Shown here piece after piece: positions 26,936-34,969 of a stretch of 64,000 nucleotides of DNA; position 1 is the stretch's first letter, and every line of letters starts with the position of its first letter. The notes under the pieces were generated by a model that searched no databases, was not told the DNA's origin, and worked only from the letters and a program-made list of their open reading frames with translations. Source of the stretch: Aquimarina sp. Aq78 (GTDB taxonomy: Bacteria; Bacteroidota; Bacteroidia; Flavobacteriales; Flavobacteriaceae); NCBI RefSeq assembly GCF_900299525.1, contig NZ_OMKA01000029.1, positions 124,001-188,000 of the forward strand, in the 5' to 3' direction. The position numbers and the translations under genes were made by a program.

Positions 26936-28723
26936 TTAGTAGTTAAATTTGTATGTAACTCCTCCTAAAACTTGTATATCCTGAACCGGGAAATTTACCC
27001 AACGTTCATAATTATCTCCGGCCAGATTGTTTCCTTTAATAAAGAAAGATAGTTTGTCACTTAACCGATATCCCAAATTTACATTAGCATCAAAATAGGA
27101 ATCCAGAGTTACGACAGACTCAGGAACCGTAGGTAAAGAAACAACTTGATTATTAATATCTTTTCGTTCACCAACATAAAACAACTGTGCTCCTACATAC
27201 CATTTCTTATTGATTTGGTAATCCATAAGTACAGAAGCTTTTAGCTCAGGAAGATTCCATGCTTCTTGTTCATCTTCTGAGCTATAATTAAAATATTCTG
27301 CAGAAGCTCCTAATTTAAACTTTTTGCTAATTTCGAAATTTAGCTCTCCATACCCTATTAATGTATTAACATCGTCATAGCGATACGAAAATGAGTTTCC
27401 ATAATCAAATCCTTCACGTTGTAATGTTGGTCTTACGTTATTAACAAATAAAGGTTTCTCATCTTCTGAAATATAACTTCCTCTAAAATTATAACTTACT
27501 ACATCAGATATTTTCCCTTTCAATCCTATATAAGCATCATATAACATGTTTGTAGGTTCTATAACTAAAGTTGGGGATACAAAAGGATTTTTTTGCACTG
27601 CATCCCGATATGTATTTTGTTGTAAATCACCTTCAAGTCCGCCATAGGCAATAACAGCTTCTTCTAATAATCTATAGGAAGCAGTTACTTTGGGATAAAT
27701 AAAGAAATCATTATCACTATTTTCTGTATCAATACTATAATACACTGCTGCTCCTAGATTTAAGGTAAGGTTATCTCTTAATATTACAAGACTTGGATTA
27801 ACTCCAACATTTAAAACACCATATTCATTAGGAGTTTGGAACGCGAGATCGCGTTCGAAACTTCCTTTTAAATAATCTGCGATAAAATTGGTTGTGATTA
27901 GGTTATCTCCTATTTCGAACTCAAAAGTAGGTTTTGCTATCACATGGTGTTCTACAGAACTTAAAGCATCGCCAAAATATCTATAATTTAATACTGCTTT
28001 CTTAAAATACAGATCATCAAATTGAAGTTTCCCTCCTAGTTTTGCTCCAAAATAACTTTGTTGTGGATCAATTGCATTAATCTGTTCTTGTGTTAATGAT
28101 GGAATATCTGGTAACCCATACCAATTGTATAATTGGTGCTCCGCTCCTACTTCTATACCATACGTATAATCTCTTGTACGGGATGTATAATTAAGATCAA
28201 GAAAAGTATTATAAAATTTATCATCTAATTGCACCTCTTCTATGCCTCCCTGAGATGAATTATGATGCAAATACAATCCAATATTATCTGATCGGTTAAG
28301 CTGAAAATTACTATAAAACTCTGCGAGAACCGATGTAAAATTCCCAAATCCTAATGTAGCATAGTTATCATAGATATCTATGGGTTTTGGTCTATCGATA
28401 TTGGCTGCTCTTCCTTTTGCAGGTGTATATGTAGATGCTACTGGTACCGAAAAAATACTATATCGTATTTGTTTTTTCTGTTGTGTCACAGAATCATTAA
28501 GAACAGGAGTAGATTTTACTTTAAATGCATCACTAATTGTTGGTGTGTAAGCTTTTACAATAACCACACGTTCTGTCTCCAGAGTTTCATTTTCTTTTTC
28601 CTGAGCGAAGCCATTTACCCCAATTATAAAAATAGGCGCAAAAAGCAATACTCTGGACCTCACAAGTCCTGAAGGCTTATGAGATTTGTTTATTTTCTTA
28701 AAATATGTAAACATATAACACAA
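26936..28723 (-). CDS. TonB-receptor-like outer-membrane beta-barrel without a plug
   Basis: Outer-membrane protein of 595 residues. After a signal peptide (VLLFAPIFIIGVNGFAQ) comes a short conserved segment (VVIVKAYTPTISDAFKVKS) and then barrel strands to a C-terminal VTYKFNY. No plug domain or carboxypeptidase-like repeat is visible, so active TonB-dependent transport is doubtful despite the usual annotation. It starts 20 nt after the TPR gene stop and is surely co-transcribed with it. Residues of about 12-23 (KSHKPSGLVRS) are encoded by a copy of the palindromic repeat. An alternative start at the GTG coding Val21 would remove the repeat and leave a compact signal peptide. Confidence 0.8.
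   Translation of the reverse strand: MCYMFTYFKKINKSHKPSGLVRSRVLLFAPIFIIGVNGFAQEKENETLETERVVIVKAYTPTISDAFKVKSTPVLNDSVTQQKKQIRYSIFSVPVASTYTPAKGRAANIDRPKPIDIYDNYATLGFGNFTSVLAEFYSNFQLNRSDNIGLYLHHNSSQGGIEEVQLDDKFYNTFLDLNYTSRTRDYTYGIEVGAEHQLYNWYGLPDIPSLTQEQINAIDPQQSYFGAKLGGKLQFDDLYFKKAVLNYRYFGDALSSVEHHVIAKPTFEFEIGDNLITTNFIADYLKGSFERDLAFQTPNEYGVLNVGVNPSLVILRDNLTLNLGAAVYYSIDTENSDNDFFIYPKVTASYRLLEEAVIAYGGLEGDLQQNTYRDAVQKNPFVSPTLVIEPTNMLYDAYIGLKGKISDVVSYNFRGSYISEDEKPLFVNNVRPTLQREGFDYGNSFSYRYDDVNTLIGYGELNFEISKKFKLGASAEYFNYSSEDEQEAWNLPELKASVLMDYQINKKWYVGAQLFYVGERKDINNQVVSLPTVPESVVTLDSYFDANVNLGYRLSDKLSFFIKGNNLAGDNYERWVNFPVQDIQVLGGVTYKFNY
28654..28688. repeat. Palindromic repeat, 15-5-15 family, copy 2 (inside a gene)
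   Basis: TGGACCTCACAAGTC, 5 nt, GGCTTATGAGATTTG: same length and core as the copies at 25341 and 46581 but diverged, with several mispairs between arms. It lies in the first 70 nt of the outer-membrane barrel gene and is translated as part of its N-terminal leader. Confidence 0.65.
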
Positions 28724-28743
28724 CTCGTTTTAATAACTGATTA

Positions 28744-31700
28744 TTACTGCTCGGTTTGGATGGATGAATTTGTTTTTGCCTCTTCGGCTTTGATTTTTCT
28801 GAGTTCGGTTTGTGCTTCATCGATAACCTCAGAGAAATCGGCGAAATTTTTAATTACACTTTCCAAAATATATGTGGCTTGATAAGCATCTTTAAGTCCG
28901 TAAAAGTTTTTAGCCATAAGTACTAATCCTTTAGAACCATATAATCGATATCCGGGAAAATCTTTAGACAATTTTTGAATGGTTTCATTAGAAACCTTGT
29001 AGTTCCCATCTAGGTTTTCAAAATACGCATTATAATATAATGCTTCGGCAGCCAATTCTCCTGTAGCAATTTTTTGTACCTCGGCATATGCTCTCTTTGC
29101 ACGTTGCATATCTACAGTCTTAAATGCAGCTCGGGCAGTAAAAATCTTAGCATCACTTTTTACATCCTTTTGAATTTTTGGATTCGCCAAAACCTTATCA
29201 GCATATTCGATGGTTTTTTGATAATTCAACAATTGATAATAAGACTTCATCAAATTAGATTGTGCAAAAATGATATTTTGTGGATAATCGGCAGCTCCTT
29301 CTAAACGTTCTAACACTGGGATTGCTTTTTCATATTTACGATTCTCCAGATATACTTGTGAGAGCCTTGCTAATGCCTGCTCTGTAAACTCGGTTCTATC
29401 TTGCCTCAGTACAAATTCGTAATGTGGGATTGTTGCATCTTTATTTCCTTTCTTGAAATACAGTTGCGCCAGATGAAAATGACTTTTAAGAGCGTGCAAA
29501 CCATTAGGGAATTCATTGAGGTATTTCTCAAAACCGCTAATCGCACCATTATCATTATTTTCTACAAACTGTTTTTCTGCAGCTTCAAAAGCTGTATTAT
29601 CCAGATCAGCATCACTAACATCTACAAAACTTAATCCTTTTACCCAGCTAGCATATTCATTTGTTCTTCCTAAATCTACGTAGATTAATCGTGCAGTATT
29701 CACAGCCTGGATTGCTTCATCAGTACCGGGATATTCTGCAACTACCTTTTTAAATTTAGACAAAGCTCTGTCTCCTTGATTTCCATTATAATAAATTAGT
29801 CCTTGCTTTAGTAATGCTTTTGGCACATATGAACTTCTGGGTACATCTCTAATTAGACGATCATAAGCATCAATACCTCGCTGTGTTTTATTTTCAGAAA
29901 CATACACATCTCCAAGGGCAAACATAGCATCATCCCGATATGTTGATCTGGGATACATTTTTAAGAACATCTCTAGATCCTGGATCTTTTTATTATGTTT
30001 ATTCACAAAACCATAACTAATTGCTTTTTGATAATGTGCATAATCAGAATCTGGCCCATTTTTTTTGATTGCCAGATTATAAGCTTCCATTGCCGGCCAG
30101 TATTTACTAGAAATAAAATGGCTATCTCCTAATCTTAGATATGTATCTGTTTGTCTTGCTTCATCGGTTTTGTTACTCTTAGAAAAAGTTTCAAAATATT
30201 GAGCCGCCTGGGGGTATTGTTTCAACTTAAAATAAGTATATCCCATATTATAATCTATATGTTCATACTCACTGGTCGATGAAGCTCCTGTACTACCCTT
30301 AAATTGTTTAAATCCAATCAAAGCATCATCAAAATTGTTTAGTAAGTAATCACTCTCAGCTTTCCAGTATATAGCTTTGGCAGTAAATGTCGGATCGACT
30401 TGTTCTTTTAAAGATTTATCAAAATAGAGTATTGCTTCTGGATAATTATTTTCAGAATACAATTCTATCCCACGGTAAAAAGCTACTTTTTGATACACTT
30501 CTTTATCTGCAAAATTTCTACTTCCTTCAAGCAGATCCATCGCTTCTTTATAATTCTTTGATGTAATATAGGAGCTGATCAGCAGTTCTTTGATTTCTTC
30601 TTCAAATTCTGTTTTAGGATATTGATCTAAATAGGATAGTAAAACTTTTGGAGCACTCTCAAAAGAGTTTCCTATTTCATAGCTTAATTTTGCATAATTA
30701 TACGTAGCATCTTCCTTGATTTTAGCTTCAAAATCCATCTCTGAAGCATTCTTAAAAGCATTTAATGCTTGTTGTTTTTGATCTGTTTTAAGATACGATT
30801 CTGCCAGGTGATAATATGCATTTTGGGCTGTAGCATTACGCCCATCTACAATTTTATTAAATTCTGAAATTGCATTTTGATACGCTCCTTGTTTATAATA
30901 AGCATATCCCAATAAATAATAATCTGTATTGTTCCATTTGCCTTTTCTTCCTTTATACTCTTTAAGGTATGGAATTGCTTTATCATATTCACCAAGATTA
31001 AAATAACTCTCTCCTATAATTTTATTTAACTCAGATCTTTCTGAACGTTTCGATTTAGGTAATTGTACTAATCCTTCATTAATAGCTTCTTCAAAATTTC
31101 CTGACTTGAAGTTCATATCACTCTGGAAATATGACAAATTCTTATTGTATTGATCCAGATCCTTTACTTCGTCAAACAATTTATCGGCTTCTTTATAATT
31201 ATCTCCTTCGTAGGCTATAAATCCAAGGTAATACTTTGCTTTGGCACTATATTCTGGAGAATCTTCTACACGATTTAAAAATTTCTTCGCTTCATTAAAT
31301 CGTTGAATTTTGAAATAAGCATATCCATTATTAAAATTATATTTCTCCTTTTCTGCCCGGCCTAAATTACCTTCATCAACTTTATCATACCATTTACGTG
31401 CATATGCATACTTACCATTATCAAAATAGTATGTCGCTGCATCAAGGTATGCTGCATTACGCTTAATACTTGTAGGGTATTGTACTACAAAATCTTCTAA
31501 AAGTTGATCTGCTCCTTTTTGATTTAGCCATACTGCACAGTTTGCAATATAATAAGTACAATCAGCATCAATATTCTCATCTGTAGAGGCATCTTTGACC
31601 TTATCAAATAAGTTTTGAGCTGCTAGAAATTGTTTATTATTATACAATTCGAGAGCCTGATTATACAGTACTAATTCATTGGTGTAAATTGCGGATTGCT

Positions 31701-31761
31701 GTGCAGACATATGTGTAGACAGAACAATCACAAAAAGCATCGAGGTGATGTATTTGTTCAT
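28744..31761 (-). CDS. Large exported TPR-repeat protein
   Basis: Protein of 1005 residues with a signal peptide (cleaved near MSAQ) followed almost entirely by tetratricopeptide-type helical repeats: for example LYNQALELYNNKQFLAAQNL, YAYFKIQRFNEAKKF, YLLGYAYYKQGAYQNAISEF and MGYTYFKLKQYPQAAQYF. Such solenoids scaffold envelope complexes; spacing and style resemble YbgF/BamD-like repeats. It is the first gene of a two-gene operon with the plug-less outer-membrane barrel, a pairing conserved in flavobacteria as far as I recall, which suggests one periplasmic-outer-membrane complex. No catalytic domain is visible. Confidence 0.88.
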   Translation of the reverse strand: MNKYITSMLFVIVLSTHMSAQQSAIYTNELVLYNQALELYNNKQFLAAQNLFDKVKDASTDENIDADCTYYIANCAVWLNQKGADQLLEDFVVQYPTSIKRNAAYLDAATYYFDNGKYAYARKWYDKVDEGNLGRAEKEKYNFNNGYAYFKIQRFNEAKKFLNRVEDSPEYSAKAKYYLGFIAYEGDNYKEADKLFDEVKDLDQYNKNLSYFQSDMNFKSGNFEEAINEGLVQLPKSKRSERSELNKIIGESYFNLGEYDKAIPYLKEYKGRKGKWNNTDYYLLGYAYYKQGAYQNAISEFNKIVDGRNATAQNAYYHLAESYLKTDQKQQALNAFKNASEMDFEAKIKEDATYNYAKLSYEIGNSFESAPKVLLSYLDQYPKTEFEEEIKELLISSYITSKNYKEAMDLLEGSRNFADKEVYQKVAFYRGIELYSENNYPEAILYFDKSLKEQVDPTFTAKAIYWKAESDYLLNNFDDALIGFKQFKGSTGASSTSEYEHIDYNMGYTYFKLKQYPQAAQYFETFSKSNKTDEARQTDTYLRLGDSHFISSKYWPAMEAYNLAIKKNGPDSDYAHYQKAISYGFVNKHNKKIQDLEMFLKMYPRSTYRDDAMFALGDVYVSENKTQRGIDAYDRLIRDVPRSSYVPKALLKQGLIYYNGNQGDRALSKFKKVVAEYPGTDEAIQAVNTARLIYVDLGRTNEYASWVKGLSFVDVSDADLDNTAFEAAEKQFVENNDNGAISGFEKYLNEFPNGLHALKSHFHLAQLYFKKGNKDATIPHYEFVLRQDRTEFTEQALARLSQVYLENRKYEKAIPVLERLEGAADYPQNIIFAQSNLMKSYYQLLNYQKTIEYADKVLANPKIQKDVKSDAKIFTARAAFKTVDMQRAKRAYAEVQKIATGELAAEALYYNAYFENLDGNYKVSNETIQKLSKDFPGYRLYGSKGLVLMAKNFYGLKDAYQATYILESVIKNFADFSEVIDEAQTELRKIKAEEAKTNSSIQTEQ

Positions 31762-32305
31762 TTAAGTAAGTATTACAATCTAAAAAGTAAATATCGTTTC
31801 CCGCGAATAAATTTTGTGTTAAAGATACCCTAATCTTCTATTTTAATAACGAAATATTTTAGATATAATTACATCGTAAATTTAGAATTGTGAATACTTT
31901 ATGAATCACTCATATTTTTTTAAGGTCAATTTATTACAAATAACACTCACAACTTGATTTGTTTTTTCATTTATTTTATATCGCATAACATATACTTTGA
32001 TGTATCAAAAAAGCCAATTGACATAAATTTATGTTTTCATTAACAGATGATGTTAAATGATATTTTTTCTTCGATGGCATTACCTCTTCTATACTGATGA
32101 TTGTTTTTCTTTTTATTATGTGACACCTGTAAAACAGCATATTAACATATTGATTATCAATATTTTACAACAATTAAGGTTTTCTAAAAAAAAAGTTAAT
32201 TCCTATTTGTGACAAATGACACAACGGGACACAAATCACAAAACAAACAACTTAACATCAATACATTAGCACTACAATTTTTTAATAACTTAACACAAAT
32301 TCAAC
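31762..32305. other. Intergenic region without a visible gene
   Basis: This 544-bp very AT-rich divergent spacer lies between the TPR operon and the M57 protease. I see no coding frame, tRNA or clear hairpin. Near 32213-32236 the repeated ACAAATGACAC/GGACACAAATCAC words form an imperfect direct repeat that could be a regulator site for the M57 gene; this is weak. Confidence 0.3.
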
Positions 32306-33133
32306 ATGAAAACAAAACCAAATTTTCGAATTATTAGAAATGCTGTTTTAAGCATTTTTATGACCACTGCTCTGATTTCTTGTCAGAAAGAAGAATTATC
32401 TAACGAAACTTCTCAAGAAATCCCAACATCGCAACTCTCTAAAGAGGTGAAAGAAAAGTTATTTAGCCTGGGAGTAAATGCTAATTATGCAGAAGAGTAC
32501 ACAAGTACCGATGCAAATGGATTATCCAGAGAAGGTTGGCTTATTGGTGATATTTTTATCCCTAAAAAAGATCTTTTTGAAATGCCAAGTTTAGATGTTA
32601 ACCCAAAAAATGGGCAGAAAGCATACAGAACTACAAATCTAGTTGCAAGAAATCGGACCTATACTATGGACAAATCTAGATTGCCTAGACAACTCCAAGA
32701 TGCTTTAGGAGAAGCTGCAAGAAGATTTAATGCTCTAAGACTCAGCATCAGGCTTAGCGTTGTTGATAACCCTGCTGCAGATATGCTTTTCACTGCTACC
32801 GCTGGAACAAATCAAGCTGACTTCCCTGCTGGTAATATGCCAGGACGAAATATCCTAATTTCACGTAATTTAATGCATTCTCACATCAGCACAGAATTCC
32901 TTATGCATGAAATAGGGCATGCTATCGGTTTACGCCACTCTGATTGGCAAACCAGACGTTCCTGTCCTGGCCCCAATGTTAACGAGGGGCATGCAGGAGT
33001 TGGAGCTATTCATATTGCCGGTACCGCAGTATCTGGCGATCGAGTAAACTCTCTTATGGTTGCCTGTGGAGATCCCGTTGGTGATAACTTTTATGGTGAT
33101 GACAGAAAAGCGCTTGAGGCATTATACAAATAA
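32306..33133 (+). CDS. M57 family metalloprotease lipoprotein
   Basis: Secreted zinc protease of 275 residues of the M57 (dual-action HEIGH) family. A lipobox (ALISC, Cys26) is preceded by a charged N-terminus. The full metzincin site HEIGHAIGLRH is at residues 201-211, giving three His ligands, and LMVACGDP near the end is the probable Met-turn. The prodomain of about 100 residues carries the conserved LGVNANYAEEY and GWLIGDIFIP segments. Single gene followed by a good terminator. Likely nutrient acquisition or surface proteolysis. Confidence 0.9.
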   Translation: MKTKPNFRIIRNAVLSIFMTTALISCQKEELSNETSQEIPTSQLSKEVKEKLFSLGVNANYAEEYTSTDANGLSREGWLIGDIFIPKKDLFEMPSLDVNPKNGQKAYRTTNLVARNRTYTMDKSRLPRQLQDALGEAARRFNALRLSIRLSVVDNPAADMLFTATAGTNQADFPAGNMPGRNILISRNLMHSHISTEFLMHEIGHAIGLRHSDWQTRRSCPGPNVNEGHAGVGAIHIAGTAVSGDRVNSLMVACGDPVGDNFYGDDRKALEALYK

Positions 33134-33242
33134 TCAACATAAGTTACTTTATCTAACATATCGATATAACCTTTATGATAAAGAAAACTCTTAAACACCT
33201 ATAATTAACCAACTCATTAGGCCAGTATGATTTTTCATACTA

Positions 33243-33279
33243 AAAATAGCCAGGATCATTGATCTTGGCTATTTTCTTT
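33243..33279 (+). terminator. Intrinsic terminator after the M57 gene
   Basis: AAAATAGCCAGGATC pairs with GATCTTGGCTATTTT (one G-U pair) around a 5-nt loop and is followed by a T-rich tract. It lies 110 bp after the M57 stop. Confidence 0.8.
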
Positions 33280-33430
33280 AATATTACACATAAAAACCAC
33301 ATACTATTTATGATGAAACCCTGTTATTTGTTTAGAGTAAATGAACTCATTTAATTTTTTTCCATACCTGATTTTTTTTAACAGAAAACTTTTTACTTTT
33401 ACCAAGTATATTAATTCAGAACTATAAACT

Positions 33431-34114
33431 ATGTCTAATACGGTATTAAACCTCAAAAATGCTTCAATTTATCAACGCGAAAGTTTAATTCTTTCTGATG
33501 TCAATGTTGAAGTAAATAAAGGTGATTTTGTATATCTTATTGGTAAGACCGGTACAGGAAAAAGTAGTTTTATGAAAACATTATATGGAGATCTTCCTTT
33601 ATTAGAAGGAGAAGGAAGTATTGTTGATTTTGATTTACCTACTCTGCAAGAAAATCAAATCCCTTTTTTACGCAGAAAATTAGGTATTGTATTTCAGGAT
33701 TTTAAATTGCTTAATGACAGAACGGTAAAAGGCAATCTTTTATTTGTCCTTAAAGCTACAGGGTGGACAGATGAAAAAGGTATGGACAGTAAAATTGATG
33801 ATGTATTGGATAAAGTAGGTATGAAAACCAAAGATTTTAAATATCCATATCAATTATCGGGAGGAGAACAACAACGTATTGCTATTGCCAGAGCATTACT
33901 AAATGATCCCGAGTTAATATTAGCCGATGAGCCTACCGGAAACCTGGATCCACAAACATCTGTCGAGGTTATGGAAGTTCTAAGGGATATCAATAAAAAT
34001 GGTAACACTATACTTATGGCAACTCATGATTATGCTTTATTGCTTAAATATCCATCTAAAACATTAAAATGTGATGGAAATAAAGTATTTGAAGTTGTAC
34101 AAAGAAAAGGGTAA
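33431..34114 (+). CDS. ftsE: FtsE-type ABC transporter ATPase
   Basis: ATP-binding protein of 227 residues. With FtsX it would regulate septal peptidoglycan hydrolysis at the division site. Walker A is GKTGTGKSS (residues 38-46), the signature LSGGEQQRIAIARAL lies near residue 143, Walker B is LILADEPTGNLDP, and the H-loop is MATHDYALL. FVYLIGKTGTGKSSFMKTLY and the VFQDFKLL Q-loop are typical of FtsE. No ftsX gene is adjacent, which is usual in Bacteroidota. Other MacB-like ATPases look similar, but length and motifs fit FtsE best. Confidence 0.85.
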   Translation: MSNTVLNLKNASIYQRESLILSDVNVEVNKGDFVYLIGKTGTGKSSFMKTLYGDLPLLEGEGSIVDFDLPTLQENQIPFLRRKLGIVFQDFKLLNDRTVKGNLLFVLKATGWTDEKGMDSKIDDVLDKVGMKTKDFKYPYQLSGGEQQRIAIARALLNDPELILADEPTGNLDPQTSVEVMEVLRDINKNGNTILMATHDYALLLKYPSKTLKCDGNKVFEVVQRKG

Positions 34115-34215
34115 AAAGAGATTTATAGGTTTTAATAAATCTAGAATTTCAAGTTGATTTTGTTATCTGTTTTCTATATAAATATTAAGAAGCATATTTA
34201 CCATAGTTAGAGTGA

Positions 34216-34557
34216 CTACCCAACTCGTAATCCATTTTCAACCTTTAAATCAGGACTTAACAAAGTTACTTCTTTATCTTCTCCTACTGCACCTAAAACT
34301 AAACATTCACTCATTATATTAGCGATTTGTTTTGGCGGAAAATTGACTACGGCTATGACTTGTTTTCCTATGAGTTCTTCAGGCTGCTGGTATAGTTGCG
34401 TAATCTGTGCAGAAGTTTTTCGCTCTCCCAGTTCTCCAAAATCAACAATCATTTTATATGCTGGATTTCGTGCTTCTTTAAAGATTTCTACATGTATTAT
34501 GGTCCCCACTCGCATATCCACATTCATAAATTCTTTCCATTCCAAATCTCGATCCAT
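34216..34557 (-). CDS. csaA: CsaA-like tRNA-binding protein
   Basis: Small OB-fold protein of 113 residues, full length for CsaA. Conserved segments are FMNVDMRVGTIIHVE, NPAYKMIVDFGELGERKTSAQ, LIGKQVIAVVNFPPKQIA and the C-terminal ENGLRVG. CsaA binds tRNA in crystal structures and has been described as a secretion-linked chaperone in Bacillus. It is a single gene on the minus strand; the intergenic region upstream of its start also holds the candidate C-rich RNA on the opposite strand. Confidence 0.9.
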   Translation of the reverse strand: MDRDLEWKEFMNVDMRVGTIIHVEIFKEARNPAYKMIVDFGELGERKTSAQITQLYQQPEELIGKQVIAVVNFPPKQIANIMSECLVLGAVGEDKEVTLLSPDLKVENGLRVG

Positions 34558-34746
34558 TATTTTTTATTTCAAATTATTTCTTAAAAGTATTGAAGTTCTT
34601 TTAAAAAATAACATTTTAAGTATCGATCTTTCAAAAGAGCAGTAAAAACCGTATTAAAACAATGTTTTTTGCGTATTTGACCGTTATTAATTGTATTTTA
34701 CCGATATTTTGTTGTTTTTTACAAGCTTAGTTACAGGAATTATTCT

Positions 34747-34754
34747 TACATTTG
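34747..34754 (+). promoter_or_regulatory. Candidate -7 box of the C-rich small RNA
   Basis: TACATTTG is an exact match to the Bacteroidota -7 consensus TAnnTTTG. No TTG lies at the ideal -33 distance, so this promoter is weaker than those of gyrB or the small-peptide genes. It is positioned to start transcription near 34761. Confidence 0.45.
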
Positions 34755-34760
34755 TACCAC

Positions 34761-34878
34761 ACAAGTAAAACATTGTATACGATAATTTGCCCCAAAATAT
34801 AGAATTAGCCCCAAATACCCCAATGCATACCCCAAAATATCGACGATAAATCCCGAGTTAACTCGGGATTTTATTTTT
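34761..34878 (+). ncRNA. Candidate small RNA with four CCCC boxes
   Basis: A segment of about 118 nt lies between a -7 promoter box (34747-34754) and a perfect intrinsic terminator (34848-34871). It contains four CCCC boxes at 34790, 34809, 34818 and 34830, each followed by AA; CCCCAAAATAT occurs twice exactly. It has no ATG-initiated frame of useful length. Unpaired C-rich boxes ahead of a terminator are the hallmark of trans-acting small RNAs that pair with G-rich ribosome-binding regions in other phyla, although Bacteroidota rarely use Shine-Dalgarno sites. Both flanking protein genes are on the opposite strand, so this is not a leader. I cannot assign it to a known RNA family. Confidence 0.5.
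34848..34878 (+). terminator. Intrinsic terminator of the candidate small RNA
   Basis: AAATCCCGAGTT / AACTCGGGATTT is a perfect 12-bp palindrome followed by TTATTTTT. No plus-strand protein gene precedes it within 700 bp, so it implies an independent short transcript. Confidence 0.8.
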
Positions 34879-34910
34879 AATACCAGTTATAGTTTTAACT
34901 TACTGTAATG

Positions 34911-34950
34911 AAAAACCCCCGAGGGATTCTCGGGGGTTTTTTATTTTTAT
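34911..34950. terminator. Terminator downstream of typA
   Basis: AAAAACCCCCGAG and CTCGGGGGTTTTT pair perfectly around a 5-nt loop. An A-run on one side and a T-rich tract on the other make it usable in both directions. It lies 20-30 bp after the typA stop on the minus strand. Confidence 0.9.
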
Positions 34951-34969
34951 ATGTATACCTTAAAAGAGT

